Source: Dysgonamonadaceae bacterium
GTDB lineage: Bacteria > Bacteroidota > Bacteroidia > Bacteroidales > Azobacteroidaceae
Length of the DNA: 6,276 nt
Reading direction: 5' to 3'
Assembly (NCBI GenBank): GCA_031276105.1
Contig: JAISNS010000134.1
Coordinates: 1 to 6,276 of the forward strand
Below, piece by piece: positions 1 through 6,276 of the stretch. The notes beneath the pieces are model-generated. The model had not been told where the DNA came from and did not search any database. It saw nothing but the letters and a program-made list of their open reading frames with translations. Every line of letters begins with the position of its first letter. Within the stretch, counting starts at the first letter, position 1. A program made the position numbers and the translations under genes.

Positions 1-398
1 TTTTCCCCTATTGTCCGGTCTTTTTTCCTCGACAAACGAATCAATTGCATCGTAATCGTACTGCCGCCGCTCACAATCCGTTGTTCTTTTAAGTTTTGAA
101 TCAATGCGCGAACAATAGCCGGGGGATTAATTCCCGGATGGGAATAAAAATACCGGTCTTCGAATGCGACGATACAAGCGGCGAATTTTTCGGGAACGGA
201 ATCGCAAGGCGGAAACCGCCACTGTTCGTCGGCGGCGATGCGTGCGCCCAGCAATTCGCCGTTCCGATCGGTTACTACCGTCGAATAAGGCGCGTCGAAG
301 AGCTGTCCGGGCAAGCAGAAAATCCAGGCAATCAGCAAAAGGACAAGCGTAAGAAGAATCGCCTTTTTTCGTTTGGAAATGTTTTTAATAGAAAACAA
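1..398 (-). CDS. pbpC: Penicillin-binding protein 1C, N-terminal part (runs off left edge)
   Basis: Bifunctional peptidoglycan glycosyltransferase/transpeptidase family, anchored in the inner membrane with its catalytic domains in the periplasm. Only the first 132 codons are in the window. Seen in the sequence: a basic N-terminus (SKRKK, residues 8-12), one membrane anchor at about 13-30, then the segment STVVTDRNGELLGARIA (39-55) followed by QWRFP (59-63), which is characteristic of PBP1C. The glycosyltransferase (GT51) motifs follow: EDRYFYSHPGI at 80-90, with Glu80 the expected catalytic acid, and GGSTITMQ at 111-118. The frame has no ATG before codon 117. The start chosen is TTG at 398-396, which gives a normal cytoplasmic tail and anchor; another in-frame TTG lies at 458-456, just after a stop codon. 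The gene begins 101 bp after the flippase stop with no promoter seen between, so it is probably cotranscribed. The transpeptidase and C-terminal domains would lie outside. The family call is firm; the start is uncertain. Confidence 0.9.
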   Translation of the reverse strand, partial: MFSIKNISKRKKAILLTLVLLLIAWIFCLPGQLFDAPYSTVVTDRNGELLGARIAADEQWRFPPCDSVPEKFAACIVAFEDRYFYSHPGINPPAIVRALIQNLKEQRIVSGGSTITMQLIRLSRKKDRTIGE

Positions 399-499
399 TG
401 TGAATGATAAATTATTTGTTTGAATTTTGTGGTAAAAATAATAAAAAACAGGATGCAACTTTTCATATTACACTTTTCGTTCTGCGCTTGTGCCCGGCA

Positions 500-1957
500 T
501 CATTCTTTGATACCGGTTTTTTTATTTTTTCGCATAAATTCCATACACTCTTTGAATATCACCGAGTTACTGATTTTCATGATGAATAAGTAAAGTAATC
601 CGACAATAACTATTTTGCCGGCAAACAGCCAGTACAGGTTCCGGATGTTTTTTGTTAACAGCCAAGCAATGCCGAAACAGAATAGCGTTACGCCTAAATA
701 AGGCAAAATATCTTTTAATACATCTTTTAATCGCAGTCCGGTTAGTTTGTGCACATAATATTGCCAGATTATCAGCCCGGTAAAACAGGCAAATACATAG
801 CCGGCAATCATCGGAAGTATGCCCAACGGATACAGGCAAATGATTGCAATTAACTGTAACAGGCCGGTAATCAACATCCCGTACATGTACAGATTGGAAT
901 GGCCTTTGGTAAAAATCAGATTCGTATATAATGTCCACAGAAATCCGAACGCGCTCCAGATACAAAATAATTGGAGAAAGGGAATGGCCGGCAACCATTT
1001 TTCCCCAATCGTAATCAAAATAAATTCTTTTCCTACAAAAGCCAAACCCAGCATCAACGGAAAGGAGAGGAAAGCGCCGAAACGAATCAGTTTCCGCAGC
1101 ACGTTTGTTTGTCGTTCCGGATCTTCATTTACCTGCACCAAAACCGGTTGCGTTACATACATAATCATGCCGCCGATAAATTGACTGCCCATCACCGTCC
1201 ATTTTTGTCCTTGCGAGTAGTATCCGACCTGCGTTTCATTATAAAATTTACCCAGCAGGACGGAAAATATATTGGTCGTTATCTGCGTAAAAATACCGGT
1301 GAAAAAGAGTTTAATACTGAATGAAAACATTTGTTTCAAAGGGGCAAAATTAATGGTCAGCGTTGGTTTCCACGGCGCAATTATAAATTTCAATACCGTT
1401 GTTAAGGCTATCTGAATCAAACTTTGTATGACAAGCGCCCAGTAGGCGTACCCTTTTAGCGCAAGGAAAAGGCCGGTCGAAAGGGAGATCAACATGGCAA
1501 TAATATCAATCATTGCCTGTTGTTTCGTCATTAATTTCTTGAACATAACCGTATAAGATACCACGCCCAAGGCATGAAACGGGAAGACTAAAAACAAAAC
1601 GCGCGATAAAGCGGTTAATTCCGGCGCTTTATAAAATTCGGCAATCAGGGGAGCGCCGAAGAAAAGAAGAACGTATATGCTTATACCCAAAAAAAGAGTA
1701 GCCCAAAAAACCGCGTTATAATCTTCCTGATTGGCGTCTGCCTTGTTTGTCAGCGCAACCGAAAGCCCGTTGTAAACAATAACTCCGGCTATTCCCAAAA
1801 AAATCGCCAGCATTGCAACCAAACCGTAATCGTCGGGACTCAGAATACGGGCAAAATAAATTCCGAACGACGCGCTCAGTAGTTGTTGCATCCCACTGCT
1901 GATCCCTCCCCAAAAGAGACCTTTGGCCGTTTTTTGTTTTAAAGATGATTCCGCCAT
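500..1957 (-). CDS. Wzx-type polysaccharide/lipopolysaccharide flippase (MVF/MATE-like superfamily)
   Basis: An inner-membrane transporter of 485 residues, the usual length for polysaccharide export flippases related to WzxC/RfbX (Polysacc_synt family). These flip undecaprenyl-linked glycans from the cytoplasmic to the periplasmic face. Seen: about 14 hydrophobic segments, roughly at residues 13-36, 45-68, 81-105, 113-138, 147-167, 170-194, 208-236, 252-275, 290-309, 322-348, 356-378, 380-402, 413-434 and 440-461. The N-terminal segment (LFWGGISSGMQQLLSASFGI, then ARILSPDDYGLVAM) and GYYSQGQKW (245-253) are typical of the family. The C-terminal tail is basic. The ATG overlaps the mutS stop by one base (TAATG), which suggests translational coupling. 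No glycosyltransferases or polymerase are next to it, so the glycan it carries cannot be inferred; exopolysaccharide, O-antigen or another lipid-linked sugar are all possible. Family membership is clear, substrate unknown. Confidence 0.88.
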   Translation of the reverse strand: MAESSLKQKTAKGLFWGGISSGMQQLLSASFGIYFARILSPDDYGLVAMLAIFLGIAGVIVYNGLSVALTNKADANQEDYNAVFWATLFLGISIYVLLFFGAPLIAEFYKAPELTALSRVLFLVFPFHALGVVSYTVMFKKLMTKQQAMIDIIAMLISLSTGLFLALKGYAYWALVIQSLIQIALTTVLKFIIAPWKPTLTINFAPLKQMFSFSIKLFFTGIFTQITTNIFSVLLGKFYNETQVGYYSQGQKWTVMGSQFIGGMIMYVTQPVLVQVNEDPERQTNVLRKLIRFGAFLSFPLMLGLAFVGKEFILITIGEKWLPAIPFLQLFCIWSAFGFLWTLYTNLIFTKGHSNLYMYGMLITGLLQLIAIICLYPLGILPMIAGYVFACFTGLIIWQYYVHKLTGLRLKDVLKDILPYLGVTLFCFGIAWLLTKNIRNLYWLFAGKIVIVGLLYLFIMKISNSVIFKECMEFMRKNKKTGIKE

Positions 1958-4572
1958 TATTCTTTTCCCTGTATGATTCGCTTAATGTCGTTCAGTTTAT
2001 TCAAGGCTTCTACGGGAGTTAAATTATTAATATCCAGTGTATTTATTTCGTCCCGGATTTGTGAGAGCGTCGGGTCGTCCAATTGGAAAAAGCTCATCTG
2101 ATACCCTTCCCGTTCTTTATGCAATTGCTTGATTGGTTTGGCAATACCGCTTTTCCGGTTATCCGTTTCCAGTTGCGAAAGGATTTCGTTGCTCCTTTTT
2201 ACGATGCTTAAAGGCATTCCCGCCATTTTGGCCACGTGAATACCGAAACTGTGTTCGCTTCCTCCTTTCACTAATTTCCGCAGGAAGATTACTTTGTTAT
2301 CCACTTCTTTCACGGATATATTGTAGTTTTTTATCCGTTTGAAGGTTTTTTCCATCTCATTCAATTCGTGGTAATGGGTGGCGAAAAGCGTTTTAGCGCG
2401 TCCGCGAGGATGTTCGTGGATAAATTCCACAATCGCCCATGCAATCGAAATTCCGTCGTAGGTAGAAGTCCCGCGCCCCAACTCGTCGAAAAGGATCAAG
2501 CTCCTGTCGGATAAATTATTGAGAATGTCGGCGGCTTCGTTCATTTCGACCATGAAGGTGGATTCTCCTAAAGAAATATTATCGCTCGCGCCTACTCGTG
2601 TGAATATTTTATCCACCAAGCCTATTTGTACCGAATCGGCGGGAACGAACGATCCGATCTGCGCCATAAGTGTGATCAGCGCCGTTTGACGCAACAGCGC
2701 CGATTTCCCGGCCATGTTGGGGCCGGTAATGATGACGATTTGTTGTTTGGAGTCGTCAAGGTACACATCATTCGGAACATAGGATTCACCCGGAGGAAGT
2801 TGCGTTTCAATAACCGGATGCCTCCCGCTTTTGATGTTCGTCACTTTACCGTCGTTGACTTGCGGGCGGATGTACCGGTTTCGTTCCGCTACTTTGGCAA
2901 ACGATAAAAGACAGTCAATCCGGGCGATTAAATTGGCATTCGTTTGGACAGGCGCAATATATTCCATCAATTCCAGTACAATATCGTTGAAAAGTTTGGC
3001 TTCCAAGTCGGCGATCCGATCTTCGGCGCCAAGGATTTTTTCTTCATACACTTTCAGTTCCTCCGTGATGTAGCGTTCGGCATTGACCAAGGTCTGTTTC
3101 CGAATCCACGAAGCAGGCACTTTGTTCTTATGCGTATGGCGGACTTCGATATAATAGCCGAATACGTTGTTGTAACTCACTTTTAGGGAAGGTATTCCGG
3201 TAGCTTCACTTTCTCTTTGCTGAATTTGAAGCAAGTAATCTTTGCCCGAATAGGCGATGGTTCGCAAGTCGTCCAGTTCTTCATTTACGCCTTTGGCAAT
3301 CACGTTTCCCTTGTTTAACAGGGCCGGAGGATCGGCCACTAATTCGCGTTGAATCTTGTCCCGGATGATTGAGCAGAGGTTTAACTGTTCGCCGATTCTT
3401 TTCAAGCTCGGTTCTTCCGAAAGCGAGCAGGCTTCCTTGACCGGCGCGACGGCATTTAACGCTGTTTTCAGTTGAACGACTTCCCTCGGATTGACGCGAC
3501 CGACAGCCACTTTGGATATAATCCGTTCCAAATCGCCGATCAGGTGGAGTTGCTGATCCAATAAATCTTTCAGTGAAGGCTGTTTGAAGAAATATTCGAC
3601 GACGTCTAACCGGTCTTCAATCAGTTTGACTTCTTTAAGGGGGAATACAATCCAGCGTTTCAGCATCCGCGATCCCATCGGCGTAATGGTTTTATCCAGC
3701 ACGTTGAGGAGGGATTTTCCGCCTTCATTCATTGTGTCTAAGAGTTCGAGGCTGCGGACGGTAAATTTGTCCAAACGCACGTAGCGGTCTTCTTCAATCC
3801 GGGAAAGCGCCGTGATGTGTCCGGTTTGCGTATGTTGCGTTAAATCCAAATAATGCAAAACAGCGCCGGCGGCAACGATTCCGTTTGTCAGGTGCTGGAT
3901 GCCGAACCCTTTGAGGTTTTTGGTTTCAAACTGTTTCAGCAAGCGGTCGCCGGCGGAATCTTCGGTAAAAACCCAGTCTTCCATTTCGAAAGTCAGGAGT
4001 TTGGCGCCGAATGCTTCTTCGAACTGTTTCTTTTTGCTGCGTTCCAGCAGTACTTCCTTGGGCGCAAAATTATTAATAAGTTTATCGACGTAATTAACGG
4101 TTCCTTCGGCGGTTAAAAACTCGCCGGTCGATATGTCCAAAAAAGCGACCCCACAAATGCTTTTATTGAAATGAACGGCAGCAAGGAAGTTGTTTTCCTT
4201 GTGGTTGAGTACATTGTCGTTGATGGAAACGCCGGGCGTCACTAATTCGGTGATTCCCCGTTTGACTATTTTCTTGGTCAGTTTGGGGTCTTCCAACTGG
4301 TCGCAGATGGCGACCCGTTTTCCCGCCCGCACTAATTTCGGCAGATAAGTATCCAGTGCGTGGTGTGGAAATCCGGCTAATTCAATTGATTGGGCGGTTC
4401 CGTTTGCCCGGCGGGTCAGCGTAATGCCCAATATGGCGGATGTGAGGATAGCGTCTTCGGAAAATGTTTCATAAAAATCGCCGACACGAAACAACAAAAT
4501 AGCTCCGGGATGTTTGGATTTAATCTCGAAATACTGTTTCATTAACGGAGTTTCAACTATTTCTTTTGCCAT
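1957..4572 (-). CDS. mutS: DNA mismatch repair ATPase MutS
   Basis: Recognises base mismatches and small insertion/deletion loops in newly replicated DNA and recruits MutL. The protein is full length at 871 residues, matching MutS1. Seen: the mismatch-wedge motif GDFYE at 31-35 (Phe33 and Glu35 contact the mismatch in known MutS proteins); connector, lever and clamp regions through about 130-560, including [12 protein letters not shown] (471-482); the ATPase with Walker A GPNMAGKS (617-624), the STFMVEMNE loop (671-679), Walker [13 protein letters not shown] (692-703) and [10 protein letters not shown] (728-737); then the helix-turn-helix dimerisation region. The C-terminal tail ends in [14 protein letters not shown] (851-864), as in MutS1, so this is neither MutS2 nor a truncated form. 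No key residue is missing. The start is secure because [11 protein letters not shown] follows eight codons later, as in homologues. It is the first gene of a probable mutS-flippase-pbpC operon, about 45 nt downstream of a Bacteroidota-type -7 element. Confidence 0.98.
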   Translation of the reverse strand: MAKEIVETPLMKQYFEIKSKHPGAILLFRVGDFYETFSEDAILTSAILGITLTRRANGTAQSIELAGFPHHALDTYLPKLVRAGKRVAICDQLEDPKLTKKIVKRGITELVTPGVSINDNVLNHKENNFLAAVHFNKSICGVAFLDISTGEFLTAEGTVNYVDKLINNFAPKEVLLERSKKKQFEEAFGAKLLTFEMEDWVFTEDSAGDRLLKQFETKNLKGFGIQHLTNGIVAAGAVLHYLDLTQHTQTGHITALSRIEEDRYVRLDKFTVRSLELLDTMNEGGKSLLNVLDKTITPMGSRMLKRWIVFPLKEVKLIEDRLDVVEYFFKQPSLKDLLDQQLHLIGDLERIISKVAVGRVNPREVVQLKTALNAVAPVKEACSLSEEPSLKRIGEQLNLCSIIRDKIQRELVADPPALLNKGNVIAKGVNEELDDLRTIAYSGKDYLLQIQQRESEATGIPSLKVSYNNVFGYYIEVRHTHKNKVPASWIRKQTLVNAERYITEELKVYEEKILGAEDRIADLEAKLFNDIVLELMEYIAPVQTNANLIARIDCLLSFAKVAERNRYIRPQVNDGKVTNIKSGRHPVIETQLPPGESYVPNDVYLDDSKQQIVIITGPNMAGKSALLRQTALITLMAQIGSFVPADSVQIGLVDKIFTRVGASDNISLGESTFMVEMNEAADILNNLSDRSLILFDELGRGTSTYDGISIAWAIVEFIHEHPRGRAKTLFATHYHELNEMEKTFKRIKNYNISVKEVDNKVIFLRKLVKGGSEHSFGIHVAKMAGMPLSIVKRSNEILSQLETDNRKSGIAKPIKQLHKEREGYQMSFFQLDDPTLSQIRDEINTLDINNLTPVEALNKLNDIKRIIQGKE

Positions 4573-4624
4573 AAATTTTGTGTAATTAAGATAAAACAGA
4601 CAGGCTCTTGACGTATATCGTCTG

Positions 4625-4632
4625 CAAAGGTA
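4625..4632 (-). promoter_or_regulatory. Bacteroidota -7 promoter element for mutS operon
   Basis: Read on the minus strand this is TACCTTTG, an exact match to the Bacteroidota -7 consensus TAnnTTTG. It would start transcription near 4618-4621, giving mutS a 5' leader of about 45-50 nt. The -33 element is weak: the nearest well-placed candidate is ATTG, 16 nt upstream of the -7 box, while a better TTTG lies only 11 nt upstream. The match and position are seen; the assignment to mutS is inferred. Confidence 0.55.
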
Positions 4633-4689
4633 CTCTTTTTATGCAAAACAATTCGTATTTTTCTCCCATAAAATTTGAAGACAACAGGG

Positions 4690-4710
4690 AGGTACAAGAA
4701 GCAAGGTACA
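4690..4710. repeat. Two direct copies of AGGTACA, 14 bp apart
   Basis: AGGTACA occurs at 4690-4696 and 4704-4710, so the starts are 14 bp apart. The repeats lie about 75-95 bp upstream of the plus-strand promoter and about 60 bp upstream of the mutS -7 element, so they could serve either transcript as a regulator site. Repeats this short can arise by chance, and the period is not close to one or two helical turns. Confidence 0.35.
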
Positions 4711-4785
4711 GGAGCGGCAAAACCGCACTGTTTTACTTATCATAATCACAGGAGGCGAATATAAACAGATTTTTTTCCAAAAACA

Positions 4786-4817
4786 TTTGCGTATTTTATA
4801 TAAATGAATTATATTTG
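4786..4817 (+). promoter_or_regulatory. Strong Bacteroidota-type promoter for the surface-protein gene
   Basis: TTTG at 4786-4789 and TATATTTG at 4810-4817 are both exact matches to the Bacteroidota -33 (TTTG) and -7 (TAnnTTTG) consensus, separated by 20 nt, which is within the usual spacing. Transcription is expected to start around 4822-4826. It is the only exact plus-strand TAnnTTTG I found between mutS and position 5043, so it is the best candidate for driving the gene at 5044. That implies a 5' leader of about 220 nt. Confidence 0.75.
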
Positions 4818-4845
4818 CACCGATTTTTGAAAAGCGTCAATTAAA

Positions 4846-4875
4846 AATGGCAACATACGTAAAAAGATGTCCATT
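4846..4875 (+). other. Small leader hairpin
   Basis: AATGG (4846-4850) plus ACAT (4853-4856) can pair with ATGT plus CCATT (4867-4875), giving nine base pairs with a two-base CA bulge and a 10-nt loop. It would lie about 20 nt into the predicted transcript. Its 5' arm contains one ATG (4847) and its 3' arm contains the ATG of the possible small ORF (4867), so pairing would occlude both. The stem is A/U-rich and has no T-run behind it, so it is not a terminator. A regulatory role is only a suggestion. Confidence 0.25.
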
Positions 4876-5031
4876 ATAACACATATACAATTTGCGCAAG
4901 AGAGGTATAACCATATTTCAGAAAACAGGCAACAAGCCGACCAATCGTATTGTAAACCCCACCGAGACGACACTTTATTGACTGCGCGTTTGAATGTGCG
5001 GAAAGAGGAATACAAAAATTATAAATTATAA
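4867..5031 (+). CDS. Possible 54-residue small ORF in the leader (uncertain)
   Basis: An open frame of 54 codons from ATG at 4867 to TAA at 5029-5031 lies wholly between the strong promoter and the surface-protein gene, ending 12 nt before that gene's ATG. The product would be hydrophilic and charged, with no signal peptide or membrane segment, one Cys (29) and a Lys/Tyr-rich tail (RKEEYKNYKL). I do not recognise it. Position and orientation are those of a leader ORF in an operon, but a chance frame of this length is not rare. It uses AGG twice and has no visible ribosome binding site. It may simply be untranslated leader. Confidence 0.2.
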   Translation: MSIITHIQFAQERYNHISENRQQADQSYCKPHRDDTLLTARLNVRKEEYKNYKL

Positions 5032-5043
5032 AAAACAATTACA

Positions 5044-6276
5044 ATGAAAACAAAAGTTTTAGTACTATTTGCACTTGTTTTGAGCGCCAACTTACGCGCT
5101 CAGGTTACTATCGGCGCGTTGACTGCACCTGCGGCCGGCGCACTCCTTGATTTGAACAGGGGAACGCCCGGTGGACTGCTGCTCTCGAATGTGCAGATCG
5201 AAAATTTAAGCAAAATTCCCCATTCTGCTCCCGGTTTGTTTCCCGGAATAGATGGAACAAACGACGATACAAATACAGCCCTCACCGGCGCAGTGGTTTA
5301 CCATATCGGCGAGAATAATATCCCCGCCGGCCTTTATGTCTGGAACGGAACCAACTGGACGCCGATTACAGAAAATTGTCTGCCTGCCGATTTGTTGAGC
5401 GTTACGTTGACTTCGTCAACTGTTCTTGCCAAAACAGGCGATCCGGTAACTTTTTCCGTTGCGAGCAGCGCAAGCGAACGTTGCGCCGGAAGCGAAACAT
5501 ATTACTGGTATCAGGCTACTGCCACTGATGATTACGGAGCAGTCAGCGCTACGACTGTTTATCCCGAATCAAGCAAGTCGATCGTTTTCTCGTCTGCCGG
5601 TACATACAAAGTACAGGTTGAGGTTTCCAACATTTATTCCGCTTCGGCGAAGGCGACAAGTAACGAAGTAACTGTTTATGTAACGAATGATGGTAAGGTT
5701 ACTCCGGAGATGCTTAATCATAGCTACGGGATTGTCGGCGAGACTTGCTTAGATGTGATGAAACCCAATGCCGGTCAAGCCCCAACGGTTTATGCCGCCC
5801 GCAAACCCGGTTTTCCTGGAGGTAATTATGAGAAGACTTACAAATTTGTTCACCAGTCAGAGTATTTCGATTTGAGTTTGTCCTGTGATGATTCTGCAAA
5901 TATAGTAGAAGCGATAACTGTTTACCCTCCCAAATTGGCGTTTGCTGATGGAACTGCTGTCGACGGCTATTATGAAAAAGAATTTAAGATTAAATTCAAA
6001 TCGAACATACGGGATTTGGTTCCTGCTAACGGCAATTCTTTGACTGTTAAGCTGACGGCAAGTTATAGAGATTCGAACAACGAACCAAAACTGGCTTACT
6101 TAGAGATTAGGGTGGAAGACGGGACGTGCGTATGTCCTGCCAAAACAGAGAGCAACAAATGGAAGAATTTCATGTGCCATAATTTAGGCGGTTTGGATAT
6201 TATTTCTTCTTCCCAGTTGATTACTCGCGCCCATCATGGCGACTGGTATCGCTTTGGGGCTGATACTGTTTCCATG
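5044..6276 (+). CDS. Secreted multidomain surface protein with Ig/PKD-like modules and start of a FISUMP-like domain (runs off right edge)
   Basis: An open frame of 411 codons continues past the window. Seen: a Sec signal peptide at 1-19 (MKTK, hydrophobic core, then NLRA before Gln20) without a lipobox cysteine, so it is exported but not a lipoprotein. Next comes VTIGALTAPAAGALLDL (21-37) with GGLLLSNV (43-50), a segment common at the N-terminus of Bacteroidales surface proteins, and GLYVWNGTNWTPI (96-108). An Ig/PKD-like module spans about 118-214 and contains the strand motif AGTYKVQVEVSN (185-196). A second beta-rich module spans about 225-360 and begins GETCLDV (233-239). Finally CVCPAK (362-367) and WKNFMCHNLGG (373-383) resemble the start of a FISUMP-type domain, which is cut by the edge. 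The start is supported by the signal peptide and by the A-rich stretch ahead of the ATG. The function is not known; adhesion or display at the outer surface is an inference. A type IX sorting domain, if any, would lie beyond the window. Confidence 0.85.
   Translation, partial: MKTKVLVLFALVLSANLRAQVTIGALTAPAAGALLDLNRGTPGGLLLSNVQIENLSKIPHSAPGLFPGIDGTNDDTNTALTGAVVYHIGENNIPAGLYVWNGTNWTPITENCLPADLLSVTLTSSTVLAKTGDPVTFSVASSASERCAGSETYYWYQATATDDYGAVSATTVYPESSKSIVFSSAGTYKVQVEVSNIYSASAKATSNEVTVYVTNDGKVTPEMLNHSYGIVGETCLDVMKPNAGQAPTVYAARKPGFPGGNYEKTYKFVHQSEYFDLSLSCDDSANIVEAITVYPPKLAFADGTAVDGYYEKEFKIKFKSNIRDLVPANGNSLTVKLTASYRDSNNEPKLAYLEIRVEDGTCVCPAKTESNKWKNFMCHNLGGLDIISSSQLITRAHHGDWYRFGADTVSM

Larger units (their letters stand above)
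4573..5043. other. Divergent intergenic region between mutS and the surface-protein gene
   Basis: A 471-bp, A/T-rich stretch separating two divergent transcripts. Its left part holds the mutS leader and -7 element. Its middle (about 4680-4785) holds two copies of AGGTACA and a short GCGG/CCGC stem, with no recognisable gene. Its right part holds a strong plus-strand promoter and a leader of about 220 nt with a hairpin and a possible small ORF. I see no tRNA, riboswitch core or strong terminator, and no long inverted repeats of the kind that flank invertible promoters in Bacteroidales. Confidence 0.7.

Noticed and set aside
96..407. Plus-strand frame of 103 codons
   Set aside because: It lies antisense to pbpC, whose minus-strand frame encodes recognisable GT51 motifs. 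The plus-strand product has no recognisable features.
399..499. Small frames between the flippase and pbpC, including an ATG at 469-467
   Set aside because: The frames are very short or run out of frame into pbpC and look like chance; the 101-bp gap shows no terminator or exact TAnnTTTG promoter.
567..998. Minus-strand frame of 143 codons
   Set aside because: It is an out-of-frame shadow within the flippase gene, whose own frame has clear family motifs and membrane segments.
4610..4622. Near-palindrome GACGTATATCGTC at the predicted mutS transcription start
   Set aside because: Only the four-base outer arms pair, which is expected often by chance; no operator is claimed.
4714..4734. GCGG-CAAAA-CCGC stem followed by TTTT as a terminator
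   Set aside because: The stem is only four base pairs and the T-run is short and four bases away. No plus-strand gene ends nearby, so there is nothing to terminate.
4809..5015. Minus-strand frame of 68 codons in the intergenic region
   Set aside because: It runs antisense through the plus-strand leader, ends within the strong promoter, has no exact Bacteroidota promoter of its own that I could see, and the product resembles no family I know.
4740..5043. Invertible (phase-variable) promoter for the surface-protein gene
   Set aside because: Such promoters are common in Bacteroidales surface loci, but I found no flanking inverted repeats of useful length on either side of 4786-4817 and no recombinase gene nearby.

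Overview
The window looks like chromosomal DNA from a Bacteroidota bacterium, probably of the order Bacteroidales. Three things point there. Both intergenic promoter candidates carry the Bacteroidota -7 element TAnnTTTG. Start codons follow A/T-rich leaders with no clear Shine-Dalgarno sequence. The right-hand gene encodes a secreted surface protein of a Bacteroidales style (an N-terminal 'VTIG..ALLDL..GGLLL' segment, Ig/PKD-like modules, and the start of a FISUMP-like domain). The genus cannot be read from this sequence.

Layout: positions 1-4572 hold three genes on the minus strand, transcribed right to left. They are mutS (4572-1957), a Wzx-type polysaccharide flippase (1957-500) and the N-terminal part of pbpC, penicillin-binding protein 1C (398 to beyond the left edge). 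The mutS stop and the flippase start share one base (TAATG), and the flippase-pbpC gap is only 101 bp with no promoter of the usual type, so the three are probably one operon. pbpC has no in-frame ATG near its beginning and is read here from a TTG.

Positions 4573-5043 are a divergent intergenic region. It holds a -7 element for mutS near 4625-4632 and, on the plus strand, an excellent TTTG-N20-TATATTTG promoter at 4786-4817. That promoter is followed by an unusually long leader of about 220 nt, with a small hairpin and an uncertain 54-codon ORF. Positions 5044-6276 are the first 411 codons of a large secreted protein that runs off the right edge.

Together the minus-strand genes combine mismatch repair with two cell-envelope functions (glycan export and peptidoglycan synthesis). 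The plus-strand gene is a separately controlled surface protein. I see no CRISPR array, tRNA, rRNA, insertion sequence or recognisable defence system. Nothing here clearly amounts to a new biological system; the most open questions are the long leader and the surface protein.
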